Assembly: GCF_003337485.1 (NCBI RefSeq)
Contig: NZ_QPJJ01000012.1
Location: 62,001-126,000, forward strand
DNA length: 64,000 bases
Source: Saliterribacillus persicus
Lineage (GTDB): Bacteria; Bacillota; Bacilli; Bacillales; Amphibacillaceae
Direction: 5' to 3'
Part shown: piece after piece, positions 1-8,693 of the stretch
Layout: every line of letters begins with the position of its first letter
How positions within the stretch are numbered: position 1 is the stretch's first letter
Translations under genes and position numbers: made by a program
Notes under the pieces: generated by a model
Databases searched by the model: none
What the model saw: only the letters and a program-made list of their open reading frames with translations
Told to the model about the DNA's origin: nothing

Positions 1-82
1 GTTCGGAAGTTGTAATACCTTTATCTATATCCTCTTGCATAGATATCGTTCCACCAGTATGGATAACCAAAATTTTTTCCAT
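1..82 (-). CDS. ansA: L-asparaginase, N-terminal fragment (runs off the window)
   Basis: Only the first 27 codons are present. The reading frame opens with ATG at 82-80 behind an AGGTGA ribosome-binding site and encodes MEKILVIHTGGTISMQ. The HTGGTI segment is the N-terminal signature of bacterial asparaginases, carrying the nucleophilic threonine that hydrolyses asparagine to aspartate and ammonia. No signal peptide is visible, which fits a cytoplasmic AnsA-type enzyme. It is divergent from prsW with about 80 bases between the starts. The rest of the gene lies outside the window, so length and substrate preference cannot be judged. Confidence 0.8.
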   Translation of the reverse strand, partial: MEKILVIHTGGTISMQEDIDKGITTSE

Positions 83-161
83 TAAATTCACCTGCTTTTC
101 ATTCTATTTTTATCCATTTAATGATACGATGAAATTATGTAAATGAAAAGAGAGGGTTCCC

Positions 162-830
162 ATGATTGCATTATTTTCCGCTGGTTTAGCTCCAGCAATT
201 GCGTTATTATCTTTCTTTTATCTAACAGATAAATTTGAATTAGAGCCACTTCATGCAATACTGAGAGCTTTCTTATACGGGGCCTTATTAGTATTTCCAA
301 TTATGTTTATTCAGTTTGCATTTTTAGAAGAAGGATTCGCTGAAACACCTTTTATAAAGTCGTATTTATTGTATGGGTTCTTAGAAGAGTTTTTTAAATG
401 GTTTATTTTTATGTTTGGTGTTTATACCTACACTAAATTTGATACAGTATACGATGGAATTGTCTATGCCGTAGCAATTAGTTTAGGTTTTGCCTCTGTA
501 GAAAATATTTTGTATCTAATTGCACACGGGATTGAAGTCGCCTTCACACGAGCTATTTTTCCAGTTTCATCACATGCATTGTTTGGTGTGATCATGGGCT
601 ATTATTTAGGAAAGTCTAAGTTTAATAAAAAGAAAAGGTTATATTTTTTAGTTGTTGCTTTATTTCTTCCCATAGTATTACATGGTACGTATGATTTTAT
701 TCTCGAAGCTATACCAAAGGGTTATGCATACGCCCTAGTACCGTTTATGATAGGTTTATGGGGATATGGATTAATAAAGACTAAAAATGCGAATCAACTA
801 TACCATAAACAAATAGAAGCAAAGCTATAA
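162..830 (+). CDS. prsW: Intramembrane protease PrsW (YpdC)
   Basis: Polytopic membrane protein of 222 residues with about seven hydrophobic segments. The three motifs of the PrsW glutamic-type protease family are present: EExxK (EEFFK, residues 75-79), FxxxE (FASVE, 110-114) and HxxxD (HGTYD, 174-178), with another conserved histidine near 138. In B. subtilis PrsW makes the site-1 cut in anti-sigma factor RsiW and so helps activate sigma-W in the cell-envelope stress response. The start has a GAGGG ribosome-binding site just upstream. It sits before sleB-ypeB, as in B. subtilis, but has its own terminator and is probably a single-gene transcript. The substrate here is inferred. Confidence 0.92.
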   Translation: MIALFSAGLAPAIALLSFFYLTDKFELEPLHAILRAFLYGALLVFPIMFIQFAFLEEGFAETPFIKSYLLYGFLEEFFKWFIFMFGVYTYTKFDTVYDGIVYAVAISLGFASVENILYLIAHGIEVAFTRAIFPVSSHALFGVIMGYYLGKSKFNKKKRLYFLVVALFLPIVLHGTYDFILEAIPKGYAYALVPFMIGLWGYGLIKTKNANQLYHKQIEAKL

Positions 831-832
831 AA

Positions 833-860
833 GCCACTAGACATTCTAGTGGTTTTTTTA
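833..860 (+). terminator. Terminator after prsW
   Basis: A 7-bp stem (CCACTAG / CTAGTGG) lies immediately after the prsW stop codon and is followed by eight T residues. This is a textbook intrinsic terminator. Confidence 0.85.
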
Positions 861-1058
861 TGCTTAAAATCCTCAACAAATTATTGGGGTGTTAACGTTT
901 AAAGATAAAATTGAAGTCCTTAAAATAAGAGTATGAATTTTTATTTTTTTATGATTTTCAACATCTTAATCATCTTTGCCTGATTAAAATCATGTATAAA
1001 ATTATCATCTAATTACAAAATATAATTAATATCAATATTTGTAATTAGGAGGGATTAA

Positions 1059-1952
1059 ATGAGAAATAAAATCTTACTAATGATTTGCTTATTAATGATC
1101 ATAAGCTTAACGCCAGATATAACGCCAAAGTATTATGGTTTTAGTGATCAAGTAATCCAACAAGGGGCTACAGGAGAGGATGTTATTGAACTTCAGGCTC
1201 GGCTACAATATCTAGGGTTTTACAATGGAAAAATTGATGGGGTATTTGGATGGGGAACATATTGGGCCCTCAGAAATTTTCAGTATGAATTTGGTTTAGA
1301 GATTGATGGTTTAGGTGGGCAAACAACAAAACAAAAGCTCGTAGCTGCCAGTAATTATGATAAAGGATTTGTACATGAACAGATCGAAAAAGGTAATAAA
1401 TTCACGCATTATGGTGGAAAAGATTTAAATCAACAAAAGAAAGAGAGTCCTCCTCCAACTCAAGATAAAGATACACAAAACAATGAAACAAACAATCAAC
1501 AAACAGCACCTGAAAAGAAACAATCAGAAGAACAAAATACGGAAGATAAAAAGAATCAAGATCCAAACCAAACAGCAGTAAACATGCCAGAGGGATTTTC
1601 TCAGAACGATTTAACGTTAATGGCAAATGCAGTTCACGGTGAAGCACGTGGGGAATCTTATGAAGGGAAAGTGGCAGTTGCCGCTGTCATTTTAAATAGA
1701 GTTGAGAGTGCAACTTTTCCAAACACAGTATCTGGGGTAATCTTTGAGCCACGTGCCTTTACAGCAGTGGCAGATGGTCAAATATGGTTAACACCCGATG
1801 AATCAGCCAAAAGAGCCGTTCTCGATGCAGTTAATGGTTGGGATCCGACCGGAGAAGCAATTTACTATTTTAATCCCAATACAGCAACATCAGGATGGAT
1901 ATGGTCAAGGCCACAAATCAAACAAATTGGTAAACATGTTTTTTGCATGTAA
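1059..1952 (+). CDS. sleB: Spore cortex-lytic enzyme SleB
   Basis: 297 residues. A hydrophobic N-terminus (about residues 3-18) looks like a signal peptide for export into the forespore intermembrane space. A peptidoglycan-binding domain covers roughly 35-95, followed by a long Q/N/E/K-rich linker (about 121-172) and a C-terminal hydrolase domain (about 180-297). The HGEARGE segment places the expected catalytic glutamate at about residue 195. SleB is a muramic-delta-lactam-specific lytic transglycosylase that degrades cortex peptidoglycan during germination. A TTAGGAGGG ribosome-binding site precedes the ATG. The downstream ypeB follows within 14 bases, forming the usual bicistron. The linker is strikingly low in complexity and is probably disordered. 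Confidence 0.93.
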   Translation: MRNKILLMICLLMIISLTPDITPKYYGFSDQVIQQGATGEDVIELQARLQYLGFYNGKIDGVFGWGTYWALRNFQYEFGLEIDGLGGQTTKQKLVAASNYDKGFVHEQIEKGNKFTHYGGKDLNQQKKESPPPTQDKDTQNNETNNQQTAPEKKQSEEQNTEDKKNQDPNQTAVNMPEGFSQNDLTLMANAVHGEARGESYEGKVAVAAVILNRVESATFPNTVSGVIFEPRAFTAVADGQIWLTPDESAKRAVLDAVNGWDPTGEAIYYFNPNTATSGWIWSRPQIKQIGKHVFCM

Positions 1953-1966
1953 AAGGAGGTAGGCAC

Positions 1967-3298
1967 ATGTTTAGGTGGATTTCAATCATCTTATTATCAG
2001 TTGGAATATTAGCCGTTGCTTTTTGGGGCTATGAAGAACATCAAGAAAAAAATGCAATACTTATCCAAGCAGAAAATAATTATCAGCGTTCATTTCATGG
2101 TTTAACCTATCATGTTGATTTATTACACGATAAAATCGGAGCAACCCTTGCGATGAATTCACAACAACAACTCTCACCACAATTAGCTGAAATTTGGAGA
2201 TTAACTTCTGAAGCAATGAATGAAGTTGGGCAATTACCTCTCGCTTTGTTACCATTTAATAAAACAGAAGAGTTTTTAGCCGATATGGGTGATTTTAGTT
2301 ATCAAACTGCAATTAGAGACTTAGATAGTGAACCGCTATCAGAAAAAGAAACAAAGAAATTAGAAAAGCTTTATCAATCTGCTGGTGAAATTGAAAGTGA
2401 ACTGAGAAAGGTACAACACCTTGTATTAAAGGATAACTTGAGATGGATGGATGTTCAGCTTGCCATTGCAAATGAAGATGAGCAAATGGATAATACGATT
2501 ATAGATGGATTTAAAACTGTAGAAAAAACAGTAGAAAGCTTCTCAGAAGGTAGTCCACATAATAGTTTAACTTCAATTAGTAATAATGAAGATAGATATA
2601 GCTTTCACAATGAACCTATAATTAAAAAAGAAGAGGCAGAAGCTATTTCAAGAAATCATTTTGATATAAATGATTCGGATGAAATAACTTTAGTAACATC
2701 TGGAAAAGGCGCTCAGTTCCCGTTCTACAGTGCTTCTTATCACGATGAAGAAAAAGAAGGTTATCTTGATATTTCTGCAAATGGAGGCCATTTACTTACT
2801 TTAATGATCAATCGCGAAATTAAAGAACCTAAAATTGGACTCAACGAGGCAATGAATAAAGCATCAAAATACCTCGAAAATAAAAAATTCCCGAATATGA
2901 GTGTAATGGAAAGTAACCAATATGATCGCATTGGAGTCTTTCATTTTGTAACACAAGAAGACGATAAATATATCTATCCTGAGGCCATACAGGTTAAAGT
3001 AGCATTAGATAACGGAGAAATTATTGGTGTATCCGCAAAGGATTATTATCAAAATAAAAAAAGTAGAAAAGAAATAAAGCCGGCAATTTCATTAGAGGAA
3101 GCTCAGAAGAAAGTAAATAAGAATTTAGATATTAAAACAAATCATCTAGCGATTATTGATAATCAATTAGGAGAAGAAGTATTTGTTTACGGATTTATTG
3201 GTACGCTAGGGGATGATACCTACAAAATTTTTATTAATGCCGAGAATGGACAAGAAGAAAATGTGGTAAAATTAAAACAATCCGAGACGAAATATTAA
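1967..3298 (+). CDS. ypeB: Germination protein YpeB
   Basis: 443 residues from the ATG at 1967, which sits seven bases after AAAGGAGGT; an upstream in-frame ATG at 1943 lies inside sleB and lacks such a site. One N-terminal membrane segment (about 5-22) is followed by a long helical region and C-terminal PepSY-like repeats. YpeB is required for SleB to be deposited or stabilised in the dormant spore and is proteolysed at germination. The immediate neighbour sleB and the terminator after this gene define a two-gene operon. The family's usual length is about 450 residues, so the gene appears intact. Confidence 0.92.
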   Translation: MFRWISIILLSVGILAVAFWGYEEHQEKNAILIQAENNYQRSFHGLTYHVDLLHDKIGATLAMNSQQQLSPQLAEIWRLTSEAMNEVGQLPLALLPFNKTEEFLADMGDFSYQTAIRDLDSEPLSEKETKKLEKLYQSAGEIESELRKVQHLVLKDNLRWMDVQLAIANEDEQMDNTIIDGFKTVEKTVESFSEGSPHNSLTSISNNEDRYSFHNEPIIKKEEAEAISRNHFDINDSDEITLVTSGKGAQFPFYSASYHDEEKEGYLDISANGGHLLTLMINREIKEPKIGLNEAMNKASKYLENKKFPNMSVMESNQYDRIGVFHFVTQEDDKYIYPEAIQVKVALDNGEIIGVSAKDYYQNKKSRKEIKPAISLEEAQKKVNKNLDIKTNHLAIIDNQLGEEVFVYGFIGTLGDDTYKIFINAENGQEENVVKLKQSETKY

Positions 3299-3305
3299 TA
3301 AAAAA

Positions 3306-3350
3306 GATGAGGAAATAGTATTAGGACTTTTCCTCATCCTTTTTTTTTGC
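3306..3350 (+). terminator. Terminator after sleB-ypeB
   Basis: A stem of GATGAGGAAA pairing with TTTCCTCATC is followed by a run of nine T residues, immediately downstream of ypeB. Confidence 0.88.
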
Positions 3351-3399
3351 GATAATATAAATATGGCTAGCTGAAATGAGAATGGGAGAGAATAAAACA

Positions 3400-4059
3400 T
3401 TGATTAAAATAGGCACATCTATTCAGTTGGAGCGTCAACATGAAGAAACAGGGGAAAAAGAACACTACCGAAGTAGAATAATTGAGATTGAAGAAGATAA
3501 GCTTTATATTGATTATCCCATAAATATAAAAACAGATAGAACAAATATCTTTCCAAAAGGAACACCTTTCTTCATAAGCTTGATTGGCAAAGATGAATCT
3601 GTATACACATTTATGACCGAGATTATGGGTAAAAAACATAACAAAGTTCCGATGCTCATTCTTGATTTTAAGGATAAAGAATTAACAAGGATACAAAGAA
3701 GGGCATATGTTCGAGTTCCGGCATCTCTAGATATAGCGATTCACTCTGAAAATCAAGCATTTTTACCTTTTACTAGTCTTACCCAAGATATAAGTGGTGG
3801 TGGCTTATCTGTATTAGTGGATAAAAAATTTGAAAGTGACCAGAAAGAACCATTGCAGTTAATGGTAGTTTTACCGATGGATAATACTTTTCACTATTTA
3901 AAAATCAAAGGCGAAGTAGTCAGAGTTCATTTGAAGGAAAACTCTGTTAAAAATACACTTTCGGTCAAATTTCTAGATATTCAAGATCGAGATAGACAAC
4001 TAATTGTTAGATACTGCTATTTATTGCAATTAAAAGAGAGACGAAAAGGCATTCGATAA
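3400..4059 (+). CDS. ypfA: PilZ-domain c-di-GMP receptor, YpfA/MotI type
   Basis: I chose the TTG at 3400 as start because GGGAGAG lies 9 bases upstream; the in-frame ATG at 3376 has no usable ribosome-binding site. The product then has 219 residues, close to B. subtilis YpfA. An N-terminal YcgR-type beta domain (about 1-95) is followed by a PilZ domain. The PilZ domain carries the c-di-GMP-binding residues: RRAYVR near 106 and DISGGG about 30 residues later. In B. subtilis this protein (MotI/DgrA) binds c-di-GMP and then engages MotA to stop the flagellar motor. It precedes cmk as in B. subtilis, but the small ypfB gene normally between them is not evident. Confidence 0.85.
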   Translation: MIKIGTSIQLERQHEETGEKEHYRSRIIEIEEDKLYIDYPINIKTDRTNIFPKGTPFFISLIGKDESVYTFMTEIMGKKHNKVPMLILDFKDKELTRIQRRAYVRVPASLDIAIHSENQAFLPFTSLTQDISGGGLSVLVDKKFESDQKEPLQLMVVLPMDNTFHYLKIKGEVVRVHLKENSVKNTLSVKFLDIQDRDRQLIVRYCYLLQLKERRKGIR

Positions 4060-4140
4060 TAATTGTGGTACAGTATCTATTATGATAACCATATGTTATT
4101 ATTTCCACGTGGTTTAAATCGAAAGAAGGGAAGATTAATA

Positions 4141-4821
4141 ATGATAGAAAAAGATATTGCTATTGCCATTGATGGTCCGGCTGCAGCTGGAAAGAGTACT
4201 GTGGCAAAAAATGTTGCTGATGACTTGCATTACATTTATATAGATACTGGAGCGATGTATCGTTCCCTAACATATGAAGTAATAAAGCAAGGTGTATCTA
4301 CTTCTAAAGAAGAAGAAGTTTTACAAGTATTACTAAATACAGAAATAATGCTACATAATGAAAATAACCAACAAGTTGTAACAGTGAATAACGAAAATAT
4401 AACCGAAGAAATTCGAAAGGAAGAGGTTACTAATGCTGTTTCTGAGATTGCCTCCTTTCCATCAGTTCGAATAGAAATGGTAAAGCGCCAGCAAAAACTT
4501 GCTCTAATGCGCGGAGTTGTGATGGACGGACGTGATATAGGTACACATGTTATTCCTGATGCAGAAGTAAAAGTCTTTTTAATCGCTTCTGTTGAAGAAA
4601 GAGCACAAAGAAGACATAAAGAAAATAAGGAGAAAGGCTTTCCATCCGACTTAGAGGCTATAAAGCGAGATATCGCTCTTCGAGACAAAATGGATAGTGA
4701 GAGACAAACATCTCCTTTAAAAAAAGCGGAAGATGCGATTGAAATTGATACTACTTCGATGACGATTAATGATGTCACGAAACAAATTTTAAATTTAGTT
4801 CAAGCGTATAAGGAGGCATGA
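4141..4821 (+). CDS. cmk: Cytidylate kinase
   Basis: 226 residues from the ATG at 4141, preceded by AGAAGGGAAG. The longer frame opening at 4063 adds a non-homologous 26-residue extension and is rejected. A P-loop GPAAAGKST is at residues 12-20, and the CMP-binding signature DGRDIGT lies near 128-134. The enzyme transfers phosphate from ATP to CMP or dCMP and is essential for CTP/dCTP recycling. It is followed after seven bases by plsC, whose ribosome-binding site overlaps the cmk stop codon, so the two are translationally close. Confidence 0.95.
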   Translation: MIEKDIAIAIDGPAAAGKSTVAKNVADDLHYIYIDTGAMYRSLTYEVIKQGVSTSKEEEVLQVLLNTEIMLHNENNQQVVTVNNENITEEIRKEEVTNAVSEIASFPSVRIEMVKRQQKLALMRGVVMDGRDIGTHVIPDAEVKVFLIASVEERAQRRHKENKEKGFPSDLEAIKRDIALRDKMDSERQTSPLKKAEDAIEIDTTSMTINDVTKQILNLVQAYKEA

Positions 4822-4828
4822 AAGTAAC

Positions 4829-5413
4829 ATGAATATATATAAATTTGCAAGATTTGTTGTTGCTGTAATTTTCAAGCCTTTATATCGCGTTAAAGTAGAA
4901 GGAGCGGATAATATACCAAGTAAAGGTCCTGTAATTATCTGTTCCAATCATATATCTAATTTAGATCCACCAATTGTTGGTATTACCAACCCTAGAAATA
5001 TTTATTTTATGGCCAAAGAAGAATTGTTCGAGAAGAAATTTCTTAAAATTTTACTAAACAGTATTCAAGCTTTTCCAATTAAAAGAGGAATGCGTGATCG
5101 CAATGCATTAAGAAAGGGTTTAAAAGTTCTCAATGATGGTCACGCCCTTGGACTTTTTCCTGAAGGAACTAGAAGTAAAACTGGAGAAATAGGAAGAGGT
5201 CTTGCTGGTGCTGGCTTTTTTGCTTTGAGATCGGATGCCGTAGTCATTCCTTGCGCTATTGTAGGTGATTACACGAGAAAAACTAAACTTAGAGTAGTTT
5301 ATGGTAAAGCCATACCAATGGATAATTTAAGAAGAGAAAAAAAGTCACCTCAAGAGGTAACAGATGTAATAATGGAAGAGATTAAAAAAATTAAAGAAAA
5401 TGCGCTCATATAA
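4829..5413 (+). CDS. plsC: 1-acyl-sn-glycerol-3-phosphate acyltransferase PlsC
   Basis: 194 residues. The acyltransferase motif HX4D is NHISNLD (H41-D46) and the substrate-binding motif FPEGTRS lies near residue 110. The N-terminus has a short amphipathic or hydrophobic stretch consistent with peripheral membrane association. It acylates lysophosphatidic acid to phosphatidic acid in phospholipid synthesis. The AGGAGG ribosome-binding site is within the last codons of cmk. In many Bacillaceae plsC lies between cmk and the S1-domain gene, as here. Confidence 0.93.
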   Translation: MNIYKFARFVVAVIFKPLYRVKVEGADNIPSKGPVIICSNHISNLDPPIVGITNPRNIYFMAKEELFEKKFLKILLNSIQAFPIKRGMRDRNALRKGLKVLNDGHALGLFPEGTRSKTGEIGRGLAGAGFFALRSDAVVIPCAIVGDYTRKTKLRVVYGKAIPMDNLRREKKSPQEVTDVIMEEIKKIKENALI

Positions 5414-5510
5414 AGTTTATAACTTGACAAATTGTCTCAAATGTTAGAAGTTAGAAAAAAGCACATAATTTTATATTTTTTTGTGTTGGAATCTGAAGGA
5501 GGTCTTTGTC

Positions 5511-6650
5511 ATGGATGAAATGAACAATGAAATTTCAGAATTTAAGGAGCTTTCTGTTGGTGATATAGTTACCGGGAAAGTAGTAAAAGTGGAAGAAAAG
5601 CAAGCGTTAGTAGATATTGGGTACAAGGTTGAGGGTATTGTTCCAATTAGTGAATTATCCGCGCTTCGCATCGAACTCGTTACCGATGTATTAAATGAAG
5701 GTGACGAAGTAGAATTAAAAGTAAAAAAAATTGAAGATGAAGAAATTATTCTATCAAAAAAGGCAATAGAAGCTGATAAAGCATGGGATGATTTAAAACA
5801 AAAATATGAAGATCAAGAAACATTTGAGGCTGAAGTGAAAGATGTAGTTAAAGGTGGATTAGTTGTCGATTTAGGATTACGCGGCTTTATTCCAGCATCT
5901 CTTGTGGAAGCACATTATGTTGAGGATTTTTCTGAGTACAAAGGTTCAAAATTAACTCTGAAAATAGTGGAGTTAGATCAGGAACAAAATAGAGTAATAT
6001 TATCTCATAAAGCAGTCATAGAAGAAGAACAATCTTCGAAAAAGCAATCTTTATTCGAAACTTTAGAGGTTGGCGAATTAATACATGGTAAAGTACAACG
6101 TATAACAGACTTTGGCGCATTTGTGGATATTGGAGGAGTTGATGGGCTTGTCCATATCTCTCAGCTATCCCATACACATGTGGAGAAAGCATCTGACGTT
6201 GTAGCAGAAGGTGATGAAATTCCGGTAAAAGTTTTAGGAATAGATGTAGAAAATGAGAGAGTTTCACTTTCTTATAAACAAACTCAACCTGGTCCTTGGG
6301 ATGGTATTCTAGATAAAATTAATCAAGGTGACGTTGTAGAAGGAACAGTAAAAAGATTGGTTAATTTCGGAGCATTTGTGGAAGTATTACCTGGAGTAGA
6401 AGGGCTTGTGCATATTTCACAGATTTCTACTGAACATATCGGAACACCTCAAGAAGTGCTAGAAGTCGGTCAAAAAGTAACAGTGAAAGTTCTTGATGTC
6501 AGTGAAAAAGAGCAGCGAATTTCACTTAGCATTCGAGAGATTGAAGCGGAAAAAAACAAAGCTGAAATGAAACAATACGAAGCAGATGAAGATCATTCTG
6601 GCTTTCAACTCGGAGACATGATTGGGAACAAATTAGATAAATATAAATAA
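5511..6650 (+). CDS. rpsA: S1 RNA-binding protein YpfD (RpsA homologue)
   Basis: 379 residues from the ATG at 5511, which is preceded by AAGGAGGTCTTTGTC; the longer frame at 5481 is not supported. Four S1 RNA-binding repeats are visible at roughly 14-85, 100-170, 185-255 and 270-340. The last two are the most canonical, with the FGAFV and GLVHIS signatures. Full-length ribosomal protein S1 in enteric bacteria has six repeats; Firmicute homologues have four and are generally not essential for translation initiation. The exact role here is unknown. In B. subtilis the isoprenoid gene fni follows this gene, but it is absent here. Confidence 0.9.
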   Translation: MDEMNNEISEFKELSVGDIVTGKVVKVEEKQALVDIGYKVEGIVPISELSALRIELVTDVLNEGDEVELKVKKIEDEEIILSKKAIEADKAWDDLKQKYEDQETFEAEVKDVVKGGLVVDLGLRGFIPASLVEAHYVEDFSEYKGSKLTLKIVELDQEQNRVILSHKAVIEEEQSSKKQSLFETLEVGELIHGKVQRITDFGAFVDIGGVDGLVHISQLSHTHVEKASDVVAEGDEIPVKVLGIDVENERVSLSYKQTQPGPWDGILDKINQGDVVEGTVKRLVNFGAFVEVLPGVEGLVHISQISTEHIGTPQEVLEVGQKVTVKVLDVSEKEQRISLSIREIEAEKNKAEMKQYEADEDHSGFQLGDMIGNKLDKYK

Positions 6651-6656
6651 ACCTTT

Positions 6657-6691
6657 TAGAAGCATAACTTAATGTTATGCTTCTTTTTTTA
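6657..6691 (+). terminator. Terminator after ypfD
   Basis: A perfect 11-bp stem (AGAAGCATAAC / GTTATGCTTCT) with a five-base loop is followed by a T run. It closes the ypfA-cmk-plsC-ypfD block. Confidence 0.9.
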
Positions 6692-6873
6692 CGTTAAAAA
6701 TATATATACGAATTACGATTAAGATGCTGCACAAATAAATTTAGTAAATATAAAAAGAACCGAATCTTTAAAATAAATGTATTTTGCTATTTTCCACAAT
6801 ATATAATTTTTCCATAAAAACATCTACGTTTAATTAACCGAAAAATTGCCATACTAGATAATGGGTGATGACT

Positions 6874-7461
6874 ATGATCGCAGAAATGGGCCATATATGG
6901 ATAGCTTGGATCCTATGGATTGTGCTATCTTTTTTACTGCCTAAAAAGAGAGAATATCAATTTTTTTCTTGGCATTTATTATGGATACTAAATTTAATAA
7001 GTTTTGATTTCTCATTTTATGGGATACAAGTTAATGCAACACTTTTTTATATGATTCTTATAAGTATGATTTATTTAGCTAGTCAACCTATAAGATACAC
7101 TCAATTTTTTTATATTTTATTTTGTGTTATAGGATTAACTGCCATACAAATCTGGCTTTTAATAAGTCCTATTTGGATATGGTTAATTCCAGCATTCAGT
7201 CTCTCCTTCTGTTATTGTGTTTTTATTTGTTTAATCGTTAAAAGTCTTCAAGAAAGAGTCTATTTATTTTTATTTGTAGCTTCCATTAGTGAACTATTTT
7301 TCCATTTTATATTAATTTCGTATCAAATTAGTGGAAAGATGGCTGATACTTCTTTTCTAAACTATGTTTTTCTTACAATAGGCTATTTCTTCATCTTACA
7401 TAGTTGGAAATATATATCCAATCAAATTTCTGTTCTTACAACCAGATTATTAAATACTTAA
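6874..7461 (+). CDS. yphA: YphA-type integral membrane protein
   Basis: About 195 residues and almost entirely hydrophobic, with six or seven membrane segments and no catalytic motif. The start is uncertain: GTG 6865, ATG 6868 and ATG 6874 are all in frame. ATG 6874 is preferred because the anti-Shine-Dalgarno-like GGTGAT ends four bases upstream. Position between ypfD and the YIEGIA gene, length and topology match B. subtilis YphA, whose function is not established. It ends 13 bases before the YIEGIA gene and is probably co-transcribed with it. A sporulation role is suggested only by this linkage. Confidence 0.75.
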   Translation: MIAEMGHIWIAWILWIVLSFLLPKKREYQFFSWHLLWILNLISFDFSFYGIQVNATLFYMILISMIYLASQPIRYTQFFYILFCVIGLTAIQIWLLISPIWIWLIPAFSLSFCYCVFICLIVKSLQERVYLFLFVASISELFFHFILISYQISGKMADTSFLNYVFLTIGYFFILHSWKYISNQISVLTTRLLNT

Positions 7462-7474
7462 AAGGGGTGAGGTA

Positions 7475-8362
7475 ATGAATGAATATTCTTTTCCAATTTT
7501 ATTTGGCGTAGTAGTTGGAACTATTGCGAGAATAATAATGCTAAGAACCGATTACAGGCAATATCCCACATACCTCCATGGAAAAATCATTCATGTAGCT
7601 CTTGGCTTTATAGCTGCAAGTTTAGGAGCAGTTGCAGTTCCTGCGATTATGGAAAAAGAATTTACCGCAGTTACCTTTCTAACGATTGCTGCATCACAAT
7701 TTAGAGAGGTTCGGAATATGGAAAGAAATACATTAACTGAACTAGATCGCTACGAATTAGTCCCAAGAGGTAATACATACATTGAAGGGATAGCTATCGC
7801 ATTTGAAAGCAGGAATTATTTAGTGATTTTCACATCTTTCTTAGCTACTTTTGCTTACTTAGTGTTAAATATTTATTTTGCTGTCTTTATAACTTTAGGA
7901 TGCTTTATAATCATTAATCGGCTAATGAGTGGATCAACTTTAAAGGAATTAGTAACAATAGAATATAGTCAGATCCATTTTGAAAAGGCTGGGCTTTATG
8001 TAGATAATATTTACATAATGAATATCGGTTTACCAGAAAGGCAAAAAGAAATAATGGAATACGGAATGGGATTTGTATTAACTCCTATTAATTTTGATGT
8101 AAGGTCTACTATCGCAAACCTTGGCCAGCGTCAGGCTATATTACATGATACTTCTGTTTCTTTAGGTGTATTTCGTGATTCAGGCACACCTGCTTTAGTT
8201 CCCTTAATCAAAAGAGATTTAAATGATGGCCGGATTGGTGTTTTTTTACTCCCACAAAACCAAGATGTTAATCGAGCTATCGAAGTGATTGGATCAGTTC
8301 CCGTATTAGAAAATGCCATTAGAATGCCTTCAGAATCAAAAAATAAAAATAAAAACGAATAA
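7475..8362 (+). CDS. yphB: YIEGIA-family membrane protein (YphB/SeaA-like)
   Basis: 295 residues. The family-defining YIEGIA motif is at about residues 107-112. At least four membrane segments lie in the first 155 residues, followed by a soluble C-terminal region. The family is conserved in spore formers; the B. subtilis locus (yphB, also called seaA) has been linked to spore envelope assembly, but the biochemical role is not settled. AAAGGGGTGAGG precedes the ATG. The next small gene encodes the partner family usually described as the capping complex subunit for YIEGIA, so these two products probably act together. Confidence 0.82.
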   Translation: MNEYSFPILFGVVVGTIARIIMLRTDYRQYPTYLHGKIIHVALGFIAASLGAVAVPAIMEKEFTAVTFLTIAASQFREVRNMERNTLTELDRYELVPRGNTYIEGIAIAFESRNYLVIFTSFLATFAYLVLNIYFAVFITLGCFIIINRLMSGSTLKELVTIEYSQIHFEKAGLYVDNIYIMNIGLPERQKEIMEYGMGFVLTPINFDVRSTIANLGQRQAILHDTSVSLGVFRDSGTPALVPLIKRDLNDGRIGVFLLPQNQDVNRAIEVIGSVPVLENAIRMPSESKNKNKNE

Positions 8363-8380
8363 CTTAAGGAGTTTTGAGTT

Positions 8381-8566
8381 ATGGAAATCTCAAAAATGAT
8401 TTTAGCAATCATTACTACTAATTCGAATAAAACTATTGGCGGAGCCCCAACCTTTATATGTGAAAACACGGAAGAAATGGAAAGAACAGCGGCTAATCTA
8501 GAAGCAATTCTAGATGGAATTGCTCATGGCTTAAGTAAAGAAATGTATATAATTGTGAAACATTAA
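8381..8566 (+). CDS. Small partner of the YIEGIA protein (capping-complex subunit family)
   Basis: 61 residues, with no membrane segment or signal peptide. The GGAPTF segment, the central LEAILD segment and the terminal YIIVKH match a small family I recall being annotated as the capping complex subunit for YIEGIA. The start has AAGGAG 10 bases upstream. It lies 18 bases downstream of the YIEGIA gene, which supports co-transcription and a shared complex. The functional name comes from family annotation and linkage; nothing in the sequence itself shows an activity. Confidence 0.78.
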   Translation: MEISKMILAIITTNSNKTIGGAPTFICENTEEMERTAANLEAILDGIAHGLSKEMYIIVKH

Positions 8567-8577
8567 AACAATCAATA

Positions 8578-8606
8578 TTGTATCCGTGGATTAGTTTTGC
8601 TAAAAT
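8578..8606 (+). promoter_or_regulatory. Candidate sigma-A promoter for der-gpsA
   Basis: TTGTAT at 8578-8583 and TAAAAT at 8601-8606 are separated by 17 bases, with an extended -10 TG one base before the -10 box. It lies about 88 bases upstream of the der start. The 5' leader contains a short inverted repeat (ACCAAT near 8634, ATTGGT near 8668). Confidence 0.6.
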
Positions 8607-8693
8607 AAGAAAGTTAAGGAGACTTAAATAAAAAACCAATCACTTTTATTTTATGATGATCGTACCATTGGTAAAAAGAAAGGAAGTGCCTTC

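Noticed and set aside
960-1030. Possible sigma-G promoter before sleB
   Set aside because: CATCTTA at 962-968 fits a -10 box but no matching -35 (GHATR) lies 17-18 bases upstream, so it is not reported as a promoter.
4236-4778. A 180-codon open frame on the minus strand within cmk
   Set aside because: It lies entirely antisense to a well-conserved kinase gene, has no ribosome-binding site at its start, and its translation shows no family resemblance; the length follows from the coding bias of the plus strand.
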